A stretch of DNA of 64,000 bases from CAVYWD01 sp963772225 (GCA_963772225.1 CAVYWD010000002.1:1364001-1428000); one strand, 5' to 3'. Positions 35,311 through 44,460 are shown, counted from the stretch's first letter. Numbers and translations are program-made. The notes: generated from the sequence alone by a model not told the origin.

Positions 35311-35470
35311 GGGTGCGAAGCGTTTTGGCTGAAGCGGCGCCGCGCGCTTGCTAAGAGGAAAGAGCGCTCGCCGCTCCTTTCGAGAATCAACCTGGGCGTG
35401 CGCTGCAAGTCACAAAAAGGTCAGCCAACGAGGGCAATGTCTTCTCGAACCCGAGGTTACCGGAGGCCCC

Positions 35471-36256
35471 ATGGTCCGCCCGATGCTCCTCGCTTCTGCC
35501 GCTGCCGCGTTCCTCTCCTTCGCCGCTCCCGCGCGCGGCGCCACCTATTCGCTGTATGTGCACGGACGCACCGGCGGCACCACCGGATGCGGCGTGAGCC
35601 AGCCCACGCCCACCGGCTGGAGCTATTGGAACGGGCAGGTGCAACCCGGAGTGAATCCCATCCCTGTGAATTACGACGGCACCGCGCACATCAGCGTCGC
35701 CAACCCGACGGTGCGCGCCTATTTCGATCAGTACTGCACCGGCGGAAACTCCTGCTACGTCGCCTGCCACAGCGCCGGCTGCGCGCACGTGGGCTACGCG
35801 CTCGACCTCTACGGCGGGCGCTGGAACATTCTTTGGATCGACGCGGGCGGCTCCGCCGAGGGCGGCACCGAGCTCTCCGACTACCTGGGCTGGGCGACCT
35901 GCGATGCCCTGGGCAGCGACCTGCGGACCGGCACGGTGCGCTCGCTCTACAACCACAACGATCTGCGCGGCGTCTGGTCGTACATGTTCGCGGGCGCCAA
36001 GGGCGCGGTCTATTCATTCATCCTGCCGGGCGACGACGACTCGGTCGTGCCTTTCCATTCCGCGGGCGGCATGAGCAGCACCGGGCGCTGGTGTGTCGCC
36101 GGCACCTGGCTCTGCACGACGCTGCCCGGCGGGACGAGCGGGAAATACGGCTACCACTCGCTCTATTTCCGCGACGACCAGGAGTCGTACGACCATTACG
36201 TGCAGAGCGGCATCCCGAAGGTCGTTGCCTCCGACATGGCGGCCCACGCGCGCTAA
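35471..36256 (+). CDS. secreted hypothetical protein with alpha/beta-hydrolase nucleophile
   Basis: 261 aa. ATG 35471; signal peptide (LLASAAAAFLSFAAPARG). Mature protein starts TYSLYVHGRTGGTTGCG (HG oxyanion-type turn), has YVACHSAGCAHVGYALDLYG with Ser in a C-H-S-A-G nucleophile elbow, later LPGDDDSVVPFHSAGG (candidate Asp) and a His near YGYHSLYFRDDQESYDHYV. The layout fits an extracellular alpha/beta hydrolase such as a lipase or esterase, with six or more Cys that may form disulfides. Found next to an exported protein gene (36264) in what seems a two-gene operon. Activity unproven. Confidence 0.7.
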   Translation: MVRPMLLASAAAAFLSFAAPARGATYSLYVHGRTGGTTGCGVSQPTPTGWSYWNGQVQPGVNPIPVNYDGTAHISVANPTVRAYFDQYCTGGNSCYVACHSAGCAHVGYALDLYGGRWNILWIDAGGSAEGGTELSDYLGWATCDALGSDLRTGTVRSLYNHNDLRGVWSYMFAGAKGAVYSFILPGDDDSVVPFHSAGGMSSTGRWCVAGTWLCTTLPGGTSGKYGYHSLYFRDDQESYDHYVQSGIPKVVASDMAAHAR

Positions 36257-36263
36257 TGACCGC

Positions 36264-37424
36264 TTGAAAGCGCGAACCTACGGTGCCGCCCTGGCGGCAG
36301 CTGCCGCCGGGCTCATCGCCGTATTTCTGCTCACCCGAGCGCGGGAGGCCGAAGGGGCGCTCGCGCCGAGCGAGCTTCAGAGCCGCCTGGCGAGCTCGGC
36401 GGCCATGCCCGTCTCGGGCGCTCCGGTTGATTTTGCGCCCGCCCACGCTCAAGCGAAGGTCGACCGCGCGCCGCTCGATGCCTACGCCGACCCGAGCCAG
36501 CTCTCCGCCGAGGAGCTGGAGACGCGCCGGCAATTCCGATTGGAGCAGGCGCGCCGAGCGAAGGAGAGCTATCGCCAACACCCGCCCTATTCGCGGCCGC
36601 TCCGAGAAAACGAAGATCTGCTCGTCCCCGACCAGGTCGCCCCGACGGTGCGGCCGCTCTCCCGGCCGGGCGGGAATTCCGGGCCGTCCGCGGTCGTCCG
36701 CCAGACGCAGGACTGCATCTATTTGCGGCCGGGCACGGTGGCCACCGTGGGCCTGGAGGCGAGCGCCGACGGCGCTTTCGCGCAGGCGCGCGTGACTTCG
36801 GCCGCCCTCGTCCGCGGGGCCGGGAATTCGCCCGCCGCCTCCGCGCCGCTGATGGAGGTCGCCTTCTCACAGGGCGGCCCGGTGCTCACGGCGTCGTTCA
36901 CCGCGCCGGCGGAGGATCTGGGGAGCTACACCGGCGACCTCTTGTTGCGCGTCGAGGCGGAGGTCGGCTCGGAGCACGGCTCCCTCGTTTACGCGTTCGT
37001 GTACACCGGCGATCCGCCGGCGGCCTTCACCGGCGCCACGGCCGATCGGCTCGAGGCTGGCTCGGTCGTCTTCGAAGCCGAGGTGGACGTGCAGCGGCCC
37101 GGCCGGTATCGCATTCAGGGCCGCGTCGACGACTCCGCCGGAAAGCCCCTGGCGCTGGCGCGCTACGACGGCGAGCTTTCGCCGGGCCGCGCCGCGGTTC
37201 CGCTCGTGCTCTTCGGCAAGATTGCCCGAGACGAGGCGGCGGTGGCTCCTTTTGTTCTGCGCGACTGCGAAGGCTTCCGGCTGCTCGACGGCGCCTACCC
37301 GGACCGCGAGACGATGGCCCCTTGGCCCGGCCCGTACCGCTCGCGCGCCTACCGCGCAGAGGACCTGTCGCCGGCAGCCTGGGACGGCACCTCCGGCCCC
37401 GCGCCCCGAGCGATGGCGCCTTAG
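36264..37424 (+). CDS. membrane-anchored hypothetical protein partner of 35471 hydrolase
   Basis: 386 aa from a TTG start 8 bp after the hydrolase stop. One N-terminal anchor (YGAALAAAAAGLIAVFLLTR). A helical, Arg/Glu-rich segment follows (AEELETRRQFRLEQARRAKE), then beta-rich regions (TGDLLLRVEAEVGSEHGSLV; GRYRIQGRVDDSAGKPLALA) like an immunoglobulin-type fold. It resembles myxobacterial proteins of unknown function that accompany secreted lipases, and may act as a periplasmic chaperone (foldase), by analogy with Lif proteins; no Lif signature is visible. Confidence 0.6.
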   Translation: MKARTYGAALAAAAAGLIAVFLLTRAREAEGALAPSELQSRLASSAAMPVSGAPVDFAPAHAQAKVDRAPLDAYADPSQLSAEELETRRQFRLEQARRAKESYRQHPPYSRPLRENEDLLVPDQVAPTVRPLSRPGGNSGPSAVVRQTQDCIYLRPGTVATVGLEASADGAFAQARVTSAALVRGAGNSPAASAPLMEVAFSQGGPVLTASFTAPAEDLGSYTGDLLLRVEAEVGSEHGSLVYAFVYTGDPPAAFTGATADRLEAGSVVFEAEVDVQRPGRYRIQGRVDDSAGKPLALARYDGELSPGRAAVPLVLFGKIARDEAAVAPFVLRDCEGFRLLDGAYPDRETMAPWPGPYRSRAYRAEDLSPAAWDGTSGPAPRAMAP

Positions 37425-37436
37425 GGTCCGCCCAGA

Positions 37437-37754
37437 CTATTCGTCGTCGTCGAGGCTGACGCGGCCCTGGAGCTCGCCTCGGAGCACGCGGCCGTCCTCG
37501 GCCTGCACCGCGTCGAATTCCCTTCCGCACTCCGGGCAGGTGAGCGAGCCCAGCTCCAGCGGTGCGGCGCTGATGCGGCCGTCCTCGACGCCGAAGAAGC
37601 CCTCGAGCAAGAAGCGGGTGGAGCCGCAGGGACAGCGCTGGTCGTCTGCGCGGCCAGCGGATTCGCGGTCCTCCTCGGCGTCGGCGAGCGTCCGCTCGGA
37701 CTCGAAGCTCTGCTCGGAAGGAGGCGCTTTCCTGTTCTCGTGTCGTCGTCCCAT
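37437..37754 (-). CDS. zinc-ribbon hypothetical protein
   Basis: 105 aa, convergent with the preceding gene. Residues 40-47 contain CPCGSTRF and 72-77 CPECGRE, a C-x-C plus C-x-x-C zinc ribbon; both ends are acidic (ADAEEDRESAG; VSLDDDE). Likely soluble and nucleic acid- or protein-binding. No named family. Confidence 0.6.
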   Translation of the reverse strand: MGRRHENRKAPPSEQSFESERTLADAEEDRESAGRADDQRCPCGSTRFLLEGFFGVEDGRISAAPLELGSLTCPECGREFDAVQAEDGRVLRGELQGRVSLDDDE

Positions 37755-37794
37755 GATGCTCGAAGACTAGCCGGTTCGCCGCCCCGTGTCTGTT

Positions 37795-38573
37795 TCACCG
37801 GACAGGAGCGATGCGCGGCGCGGACCTTCGCTTTGGAGATGGACGAGCGAACCCGTCTCCCAACGGCTTCATCCCCAGCACCCCGATGTCCCGCTTCAAG
37901 AGCTCCGGCAGCACCTTCGCCTGAAAGCTGTCGTAGCTCGCGTCCAAGACATTGAGCGGCATCTGGACGGTGTCGGGGGTGAAGCCGTGCGCCTCGCAGG
38001 CCTTCAGCATGGCCAGGTGCAGCTCCGGCGACTTGTGCCCCGTGAAGCCGAGGAAGCGGGCCTTCCCCGCCTTCTTCGCCTCGAGCGCGGCCTCGATGGC
38101 GCCCCCTTGGGCGAAGATGCGCTCGGGGTCTTCGGGCCGGATGATCTCGTGGAACTGGAGCAGGTCGACGTGGTCGGTCTGGAGCCGCCTCAGCGACTCG
38201 TCGATCTGCCGGCTCGCCGCGGACCGGGTGCGCCCGTCGAACTTCGTCATGAGGAAGGCCCGACCCCGGTACCCGCCCTGGAGCGCCCGGCCCATCCGCC
38301 GCTCGCTCTCGCCCTGGTTGTAGTCCCACGAGTTGTCGAGGAACGTGATACCCGCGTCGAGGCCCGCGCGGATGAGGCAAACGCTCTCCTCCGGGTCTTT
38401 CTGCACGCCCAGGTGCGCGCCCCGAGCCCGACGATCGACGCGAGCTCGCCCGTCCGGCCCAGCCTGCGCCGAGGCACCTCGCCCGCGGGCGCATCGGAAC
38501 CCGGCTGCCCGGCGCCCTGCGCGACCGCCGCCGAAGCCACCGCGCCGATGAACTCCCGCCGACTCAAAGGCAT
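37795..38573 (-). pseudogene. Tat-exported aldo/keto reductase, frameshifted and truncated
   Basis: Starts MPLSRREFIGAVASAAVAQG (twin-arginine signal), then RRRLGRTGELASIVGLG. A missing base in the CCCC run at 38420-38423 shifts the frame; with it restored the sequence reads GGAHLGVQKDPEESVCLIRA and continues with AKR landmarks: FLDNSWDYNQGESERRMGRA (catalytic Asp and Tyr), DHVDLLQFHEI and RFLGFTGHKSP (His). It ends after GVLGMKPLGDGFARPSPKRR, 60-100 residues short of the family length, followed by unrelated sequence. Truncation indicates real decay; the frameshift alone could be error. Confidence 0.75.
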
Positions 38574-38668
38574 CGAGGCGCCCCCGACGGCTGAGAGTGG
38601 AAACGAGCCGTGCCCGCCGGCCACTCCGCGGTCGGGGCACTTCTTCGAAGCCGCGCCGAGCGGCCGCC

Positions 38669-40108
38669 CTACGCTGCCCCTGTGCCGGGGGCCGCGGGCA
38701 GCACCACGGTGAACGTGGTCCTCTTCCCCTCGTCGCTCGCCACGCGGAGGGTCCCGCCCATCTTCCCCACCAGGCTGCGGCAGAGCCAGAGCGGCGCCGG
38801 CTGCGCGCTCGAGCGGCCCGGGAAGGAGGGCTCGAAGACCTGGCTCAGCTTCTCCTTGGGGATGGGCGCCCCGGTGTCGGAGAACTCCACCAGGACCTGC
38901 CCGTTGCGCGCCCGCGTGGCGACGCGGATCTCGTTCGCCGAGCGGTGCCCGGGCGGGATGGCGCGCGCCGCGCTCGTCACCAGCACCAGAAAGACCTGCG
39001 CCAGGCTCGCCCGCTCGGCGACCACCGCCGGAACCGGGCCGAGGTCCGAGACCAGGTTGGCGCGGTCGACGATCTGTGAGGAGACCACCGCCAGGCTCGC
39101 CTTGAGGATGGGGTGCACCTCGAGGCGGCCCGCCGCGCTGCCCGTGCGCGCCAGCGCCTGGAGGTTGTGGACGACCTGCCCGAGACGAGATGCGGCGGCG
39201 CGCGCGTCGGAGAGCGCCTCGGTCCAGGCCGGGTCGCCGCGGGCCGCTCCGGGCGACTCGCGCTCCAGGTAGGAGAGGCTGCTGGTGAGGCTCGCGAGCG
39301 GGTTGTTCATGTCGTGCGCGACGCCGGCGGCGAGGCTCCCCACGCTGGCCAAGAGGGCGGCCTGCGAAAGCTGCCGCTCCATGTCCAAGACCCGCTGCGA
39401 CCGCTCGCGGACGCTGTCCTCCAGCTGGGCGTTGGCCGCGGCGAGCCGCTCGCTCGTCAGCGAGACGCGGTGCGCGAGCTCCTCGTTCCGAAAGCGCAAG
39501 GCGAGGGCCTCGGAGAGCGTGCGCCCGGTGCTGCGCGCGAGGAAGCCCATGGAGATCCCGAACATGGCCCCCATGAGCGCCGCCGCCGCCTCCAGGGCGC
39601 TGCTGCCCATGGCCAGCACCCCTACCAGCGGAACGATGGCGGGGAACGCGAAGGTGACGAACGCCAGGGTCGACCCGGCGGTGCTGAGCGCGGCCCCGGC
39701 CACCATCCCGGCCACCACCATGGAGAAGTAGACGCGCCCGCCTATCCCGAGGTCGGAGAACAACAAGACCGGGCCGAGCCCCCACCCGATGCCGTTGAGC
39801 GCGCTGCCCGCGACGTAGAGCGCGCGCCAGCGCAGGGGCGCGGCAGGAATCGGCGCGCCGCGGTCGAGTCGATGCGCGAAGACCGAGACCAGCCGAATCG
39901 CCGACAGGCCCCAGAGGCCGCCGGCCCAGATCAGGATGGGCCTCGCCGGCTGGGACGCCATGAGCACCAGGCCGATGATGCCGCTGTTGGCGGTCACCAT
40001 CAGCAGCGCGACCGGTAGGCGGTCGTAGAGGGCGTCGACCCGCGCGGCGAGGACGCGAGCCGCGACCGCGCTCTCCATCCCTGTCGAGCTCGCGCGAGGA
40101 TCCTCCAT
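38669..40108 (-). CDS. membrane sensor histidine kinase with decayed ATP-binding motifs
   Basis: 479 aa from ATG 40108. Six transmembrane helices in the first 200 residues (LPVALLMVTANSGIIGLVLM; IVPLVGVLAMGSSALEAAAA), a coiled coil, then HisKA with H-box SLAAGVAHDMNNPLASLTSS. In the catalytic domain the N-box position reads FLVLVTSAARAI, lacking the Asn; the G1 box is FSDTGAPIP; the G2 box PAPLWLCRSLVGKMGG has lost its G-x-G-L. Autophosphorylation is therefore doubtful; it may signal through another kinase or be degenerate. No response regulator is adjacent. Confidence 0.78.
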   Translation of the reverse strand: MEDPRASSTGMESAVAARVLAARVDALYDRLPVALLMVTANSGIIGLVLMASQPARPILIWAGGLWGLSAIRLVSVFAHRLDRGAPIPAAPLRWRALYVAGSALNGIGWGLGPVLLFSDLGIGGRVYFSMVVAGMVAGAALSTAGSTLAFVTFAFPAIVPLVGVLAMGSSALEAAAALMGAMFGISMGFLARSTGRTLSEALALRFRNEELAHRVSLTSERLAAANAQLEDSVRERSQRVLDMERQLSQAALLASVGSLAAGVAHDMNNPLASLTSSLSYLERESPGAARGDPAWTEALSDARAAASRLGQVVHNLQALARTGSAAGRLEVHPILKASLAVVSSQIVDRANLVSDLGPVPAVVAERASLAQVFLVLVTSAARAIPPGHRSANEIRVATRARNGQVLVEFSDTGAPIPKEKLSQVFEPSFPGRSSAQPAPLWLCRSLVGKMGGTLRVASDEGKRTTFTVVLPAAPGTGAA

Positions 40109-40230
40109 GCACCCGTAAGGGTAGAACGAATCGCCTCGCGAGCGCACGCGGCTTCCTGGCAGTAGGCGTTTGCGCGGCGCGGTGGACGCGAGCACGGCGC
40201 TCGCATCGTAGCGCGCCGCGCAAACGTCGA

Positions 40231-41106
40231 GTTGAACGAAGCCGTTCTCAGGGGTGGATGGGGCGCCGAGCCGGCCCGAGCTCTTCTAGAAGGGTTTCTC
40301 GGCCAACTGCTTTGGCCTGCGGGCACACGAGAACCGCTGCGGCGATCTCGAAGGCCACAGGGCCGGTTCCACCACTCCCATCGTTTCTTGCCTCAGGAGG
40401 TGCGAGAGCGGATCTCGGCTCGGGATTCACGGGACAGAGAACCCATCGGCAGAGTGTCCTCAGGCTCCCCCGCTGCTGGAGAGCGAGGGGTCAGAGAGCG
40501 TCGATTCCTCCGCATGCCAGCGCCGCCGAGCCCGCCTCTTCGGGCACGCACGTTGACGTGGGCGCTCGACGTGGGCGTGGTCGGCGACGGCGACGGCGAC
40601 GTGGCCGTGGGCGGTCGTGTCGGCGGTGCTTGCTATGCGATCAGAATGCTCAGCTTCCAGAAGATGGATGTCTACCAGCGAGCCATCGAGCTTCTTGCCT
40701 TGGCTTCGCAGCTTTCATCCGATGCACCTCGAGGGAACTCCACACTCTTGGACCAGCGTCGGCGAGCAGCCAGTTCGATCCCCTCGAACATCGCCGAAGC
40801 AGCTGGACGGACAGGACAAGCAGACGCAGCTCGTACCTACGCCATCGCCCGCGGTTCGGCGATGGAGTGCGCCGCCGCCCTGGGGGCCCTGCTCGTGCTC
40901 AAGGTCATCGACGCTGCCGCACGTCGGCGATGCTGCGAGCTGCTTGAGCGCATCGTCGCCATGCTGACCAAGCTCTGTCGCTGATTTCCGACACGACCGC
41001 CCACGGCCACGTCGCCGTCGCCGTCCACGTCCACGTCCACGTCAAGCGTCGACGTCCCAGACCCGATTCACCTCCCCAGCTGCCGCCGCAGGCGGCTTCG
41101 TTCAAC
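40231..41106. repeat. 876-bp element bounded by nested inverted repeats (IVS-like)
   Basis: Outer ends: GTTGAACGAAGCCG (40231-40244) and its exact complement at 41093-41106. Inner arms: 38 bp perfect inverted repeat at 40586-40623 and 40988-41025, built from GACGGC and GACGTG hexamers. The only gene, a four-helix-bundle protein, lies inside the inner arms with its stop codon 3 bp from the right arm. This is the layout of 23S rRNA intervening sequences, here free in the genome. The upstream 40109-40230 gap holds nothing else. Confidence 0.8.
40646..40984 (+). CDS. four-helix-bundle (23S rRNA IVS/S23-type) protein
   Basis: 112 aa from ATG 40646; the frame is open further upstream but those residues are the repeat arm. 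Conserved features: FQKMDVYQRAIELLALASQL, RRAASSIPSNIAEAAGRTG (family hallmark) and YAIARGSAMECAAALGALLV. This fold forms small pentameric four-helix bundles, and occurs in rRNA intervening sequences and as the Avd protein of diversity-generating retroelements. Here it is alone within inverted repeats. Function unknown; RNA or nucleic-acid binding is suspected. Confidence 0.85.
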   Translation: MLSFQKMDVYQRAIELLALASQLSSDAPRGNSTLLDQRRRAASSIPSNIAEAAGRTGQADAARTYAIARGSAMECAAALGALLVLKVIDAAARRRCCELLERIVAMLTKLCR

Positions 41107-41134
41107 TATCAACCATCGACTATCAACCGTCGAC

Positions 41135-41192
41135 GCGAGGCTGCGCCGAGACAGGCTCCAACGTGCCTCGTCGGGCTGAGGCGCAGCCTCGC
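41135..41192. terminator. hairpin after lipoprotein gene
   Basis: GCGAGGCTGCGCC (41135-41147) and GGCGCAGCCTCGC (41180-41192) pair over 13 bp. It begins at the stop codon of the lipoprotein gene read on the - strand and separates it from the IVS-like element. No T run follows. Confidence 0.5.
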
Positions 41193-41713
41193 TAGAGCCA
41201 GTGCTTGGGACCGCCGTCGAGGTCTGCGCAGGCGCCTGTTTGCCGCATCCTTTGAACCCTGGAGGCGGCGTGAGCGCGCAGCGCGCCCAGCTCGGCCGGG
41301 TCCGCGGGCGTCAGCACCAGGCGCCCGCCCCCCTCCACATCCTCGGCGGAAGCGCGCGAAAGGGGCTGCAGGCCCGGCGGCGACTCGCTGTCGGCGCCGG
41401 CATGGGCCCGCATCGCCTCGTTGTGCAGCTCGGCCATGGAACGTACCCGGTCTCGCAGCTCCTTCAGGCGACCTCCCCGGTTGGTGAAGACCATGGCCAC
41501 GCCGGCCTCCGTCGATTGGAGCTCGACCCGGGTGCCCGGGAGCGCGACGGGGCACATCGAGCCGCGGGAGATCTCGAACGGGAGGTCGCCCTTCTTGGCC
41601 GGGAGCGCCTCGCCCGCATTCTCCGGCTCGGCGCCCGCCGCGGGGGTCCTCGCCGCCGAGCACGCCGCCGCCGAAAACGCGAGCACCAACCAGGCCATCG
41701 AACGCCGCGCCAT
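41192..41713 (-). CDS. hypothetical lipoprotein
   Basis: 173 aa from ATG 41713 (GAGGAGGTTCTT upstream). Signal peptide with lipobox AFSAAACSAA. Mature part: beta-rich N-half (EISRGSMCPVALPGTRVELQ; GVAMVFTNRGG), then helices with conserved polar residues (LRDRVRSMAELHNEAMRAHA; LGALRAHAASRVQRMRQTGA). Similar lipoproteins are common in delta-proteobacteria, without known function. Single gene. Confidence 0.65.
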   Translation of the reverse strand: MARRSMAWLVLAFSAAACSAARTPAAGAEPENAGEALPAKKGDLPFEISRGSMCPVALPGTRVELQSTEAGVAMVFTNRGGRLKELRDRVRSMAELHNEAMRAHAGADSESPPGLQPLSRASAEDVEGGGRLVLTPADPAELGALRAHAASRVQRMRQTGACADLDGGPKHWL

Positions 41714-41795
41714 AAGAACCTCCTCGCCGGCTCTATGGAGCGGATTCGGAGCTCGGCCGTCCACTCCCGGCCGGGGCTGTGGCGAGGCTTTCGCC

Positions 41796-42923
41796 TCAGA
41801 AGCCCGGCCAGGCTGCCGGCGCGACCCGTGGATCCGGCCGCCGGGCCACGACGCCGTCGGGCAGCTTCGTTCCCAGTGTGGACTCGCGGCACCCGCGCGC
41901 GGCCGAGCGGTACGCGCCCTCGATGGCCTCGATGCAGCGAAAGGCGTCCTGCGCCTCCAGCCCTGCGAAATCGCCCTGCTCGACGGCGGCTCGGAACTGG
42001 TCGAAGAGCGCCCCGAACCAGCCGGCGTGGCTCGCGTCCATCCAGGCCGAGCCCACCTCGCGCCGCTTCACCTCGAGCCGCGCGCCGCGGCCCACGGCGA
42101 TCTCCAAGGTGTCGTCGTCCACCGCCAGCGCGCCCCGCTCGCCCTGGATGGCGTAGCGCACTTTGCGCTGCCCTGCCGTCCAGGTGAGGTGCGCGACCGC
42201 GAGCCGCCCGCCGCCGAACGAGAGCGTGGCGGCGGCGTTGTCCTCGGTGTCGAAGCGCTCGGGCTCCTGGTTCTCCATCTTGGCGGTCACCGCGCTCGGC
42301 CAGGCGCCGAGCCACTCGAAGGCCAGGTAGAGGGTGTGGCTGCCGTGATCCATGGCGATGCCCCCGCCCGCGTGTCGCGCCTGCCGCCGCCAGTGCGGGT
42401 TCCACTCGGGCACGCCCTGGGCGTGGGAGGTGCGGAAGGTCTGCAGCGCCACCGAGCGCACGGCCCCGATTTGGCCGCTCTCGAGAGCGGCGCGGACGGC
42501 GGCGACCACCGGCGCGTGCTTGTAGTTGTGGCACGGGAAGATCACCCGGCGGCGCCGCACCGCGCTCGAGAGGAGCGCGGCCGCCTGCGCGGCGCTCGTC
42601 GCCAGCGGCTTCTCGCAGAGCACGTGGAGCCCCGCCTCCAGCGCCCAGAGGGCGATTCTCGCGTGCTCGCTCGGAGGCGTCGCGACGTCCAGGAAGTCGA
42701 GCCGCCCCTCCTCGGCGCCGAGCAGCTCCCAGGCGCTCGGATAGACGCGGGCGCGGGGAAGGAGCTCGGCCGCGAGCGCCCGGCGCGCCGGCGAGACGTC
42801 GGCCACCGCGGCGATCTCCACGTCCGCTCGGCCTCGATAGGCGGGCAGGTGGCCCTGAGCCGCGATGAAGCCGAAGCCGACCATCCCCCCGCGCAGGATG
42901 CCCGTTCGCTCTCCGGTCGCCAT
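41796..42923 (-). CDS. Gfo/Idh/MocA-family NAD(P)-dependent oxidoreductase
   Basis: 375 aa. Preferred start ATG 42923 (GGGGAGAGCC upstream); an in-frame ATG lies 21 bases before. N-terminal Rossmann fold (GILRGGMVGFGFIAAQGHLP), DVATPPSEHARIALWALEAG, and the catalytic lysine motif LHVLCEKPLATSAAQAA. The active-site His region is GGGIAMDHGSHTLYLAFEWL. Members include inositol 2-dehydrogenase and oxidoreductases of amino-sugar pathways. It is the last gene of the inositol-lipid-like cluster, so an inositol or sugar substrate is plausible. Confidence 0.87.
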   Translation of the reverse strand: MATGERTGILRGGMVGFGFIAAQGHLPAYRGRADVEIAAVADVSPARRALAAELLPRARVYPSAWELLGAEEGRLDFLDVATPPSEHARIALWALEAGLHVLCEKPLATSAAQAAALLSSAVRRRRVIFPCHNYKHAPVVAAVRAALESGQIGAVRSVALQTFRTSHAQGVPEWNPHWRRQARHAGGGIAMDHGSHTLYLAFEWLGAWPSAVTAKMENQEPERFDTEDNAAATLSFGGGRLAVAHLTWTAGQRKVRYAIQGERGALAVDDDTLEIAVGRGARLEVKRREVGSAWMDASHAGWFGALFDQFRAAVEQGDFAGLEAQDAFRCIEAIEGAYRSAARGCRESTLGTKLPDGVVARRPDPRVAPAAWPGF

Positions 42924-43004
42924 CGGCTCTCCCCTCACGCCCACCTGTGGCCCTTCTTCGGCGACCGCCCGCGGCCGCCGCCCGCCTTTCGAGCGCGGGC
43001 GCCG

Positions 43005-43949
43005 CTACGGCGTCCCCTCCGCCCCCGCGCCCTCGCTCGGCTGCGCGGAAAGCGGCGTCGCCCGGCCCGGCAGCCACCTTCGCACCATCCAGACGGCCAG
43101 CGCGCAGACGACCCACCCGGCCGCGAGGTCGATGATCCAGTGGTGGTCGAGATACACCGCCGCCGCCGCCATCCAGGCGAGGTAGAACGCCGAGAGTGCG
43201 CGGCCCGGCCACCGCATCCACCGCCAGCCTTCCACGGCCATGATGAGCGGGTAGGCCGCGTGGAGCGAGGGGATGGCGCCGAACACCTCCGACGCGCGCC
43301 CGTACATCCCGCGGAAGAACGCGACGTGCAGGCGAGCGTCGACGCGCGCGAGCGCCTGGCCCTCCGACGCCCGGGCGCCCAGGTCCACCGCGCAGCCGTG
43401 CGCGTGGACGTACCAGGGCGGCGCCGCCGGGATGAGGTGGTAGGTCGCGAAGCCCAGGAGGTTCATGGCCAGGAAGGCCCAGCAGTAGCGCGCGGCCGCC
43501 GCCTCGTCCCGCCGGTAGAGCCAGAGGGCGAAGAGCGCGGCGATGACCAGGTAGAGGCCATACGGGACCGCGAAGAAGAAGTCCGCCGCGGCGCTGTGGT
43601 GCGCGAAGAAGAAGTCCTGGAGCGTCTGCCGCTGCGCGCCCTCGCCCACGCCGAAGGCCGCGAGCTCCGCCCGGTGGAGCTGGCACACCAGGACGCGATC
43701 GGGCGACAAGCCCACGCGCTCGATGAACCGGCTCGCGTCGAAGAAGAAGCCCACCAGGGCGTAGCCGAAGAAGGCTTTCAGGAATCGGGCGGTGCCCGCG
43801 CTCGCGAACCCCAGCGCCAGGGCCCCGGCGGCCACCAGGACATGGTCGATTCGGATGCGGCCGATCGCCGCCATCAGGGCCGCCCAATAGGTGAAGAGCA
43901 GCGGGGCGTGGATCCAAGCGCCCGGCCAGAGGCGACGCGCCCGAGACAA
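43005..43949 (-). CDS. PAP2/Aur1-like inositol-phosphoryltransferase or phosphatase
   Basis: About 314 aa from TTG 43949; the start is uncertain because an eight-C run directly upstream could hide an indel, beyond which a GTG with AAGGAGAG exists in another frame. Seven or so helices (HAPLLFTYWAALMAAI; FLAMNLLGFATYHLIPAAPP). PAP2_3 motifs: FGAIPSLHAAYPLIMAVEG and YLDHHWIIDLAAGWVV, with the His and Asp of the catalytic triad. This class includes inositol phosphorylceramide synthases (Aur1-like) that move an inositol-phosphate head group between lipids. Context (inositol phosphate synthase, phosphatidyltransferase) supports that. Confidence 0.8.
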   Translation of the reverse strand: MSRARRLWPGAWIHAPLLFTYWAALMAAIGRIRIDHVLVAAGALALGFASAGTARFLKAFFGYALVGFFFDASRFIERVGLSPDRVLVCQLHRAELAAFGVGEGAQRQTLQDFFFAHHSAAADFFFAVPYGLYLVIAALFALWLYRRDEAAAARYCWAFLAMNLLGFATYHLIPAAPPWYVHAHGCAVDLGARASEGQALARVDARLHVAFFRGMYGRASEVFGAIPSLHAAYPLIMAVEGWRWMRWPGRALSAFYLAWMAAAAVYLDHHWIIDLAAGWVVCALAVWMVRRWLPGRATPLSAQPSEGAGAEGTP

Positions 43950-44161
43950 GCCCCCCCCGGCGCAAGAGCCCTCGGCGCGCCCGAGCTCCCCGTCCCACGC
44001 GCCCGCAGCAGCGCCGCGCGCCCCTCGGGCCCGCCCTCGCCCAATCCCCGCCCGCCACCCGGCTCTCCTTGGGAAGAGATCGATCACGCGCCGACGAATC
44101 GCACCGCAACCTTTGCTGAGGTTGTGCAGCGATACCCCCCTCGCCCATCGCCAAATGTGAG

Positions 44162-44395
44162 TTAGGGACGCCGCCGCACGGGGGAAGGCCTCCCGAAGAC
44201 GGCGAAGCGCAGGAGCGGACCGCCGACACCGAGCCAGGCCATGCAATTCGCCGAAAGCCGCGCCGCACGAGGCCCCGCGCTGAGCTGATCGACCCAGGCC
44301 CAGGGCGCGAGCTGCGGCGCGGCGACCGTTGCAAGCGAGGCCGCCGCCCAGGAGCCGAGAGCGGCGAGCGCCTGGTACAGCCCGCGTCGACGAGG
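44162..44395 (-). other. possible small hydrophobic protein, no clear start
   Basis: The frame ending at 44162 reads GLYQALAALGSWAAASLATV then APQLAPWAWVDQLS and ends GRPSPVRRRP. It shows two hydrophobic segments, but no ATG, GTG or TTG start was found between 44250 and 44460. It fills the gap 43950-44460 of the inositol-lipid-like cluster. It could be a short membrane gene with an indel or non-coding. Confidence 0.25.
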
Positions 44396-44460
44396 TCGCT
44401 GACGCGGAGGAGACCTTACGCCCGCGGGAAGAGTCGCGTTTTCTGCGCGCGGGCTCCTCC

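Noticed and set aside
40231..41106. Diversity-generating retroelement (Avd-type four-helix protein)
   Set aside because: No reverse transcriptase, template repeat or variable repeat nearby.
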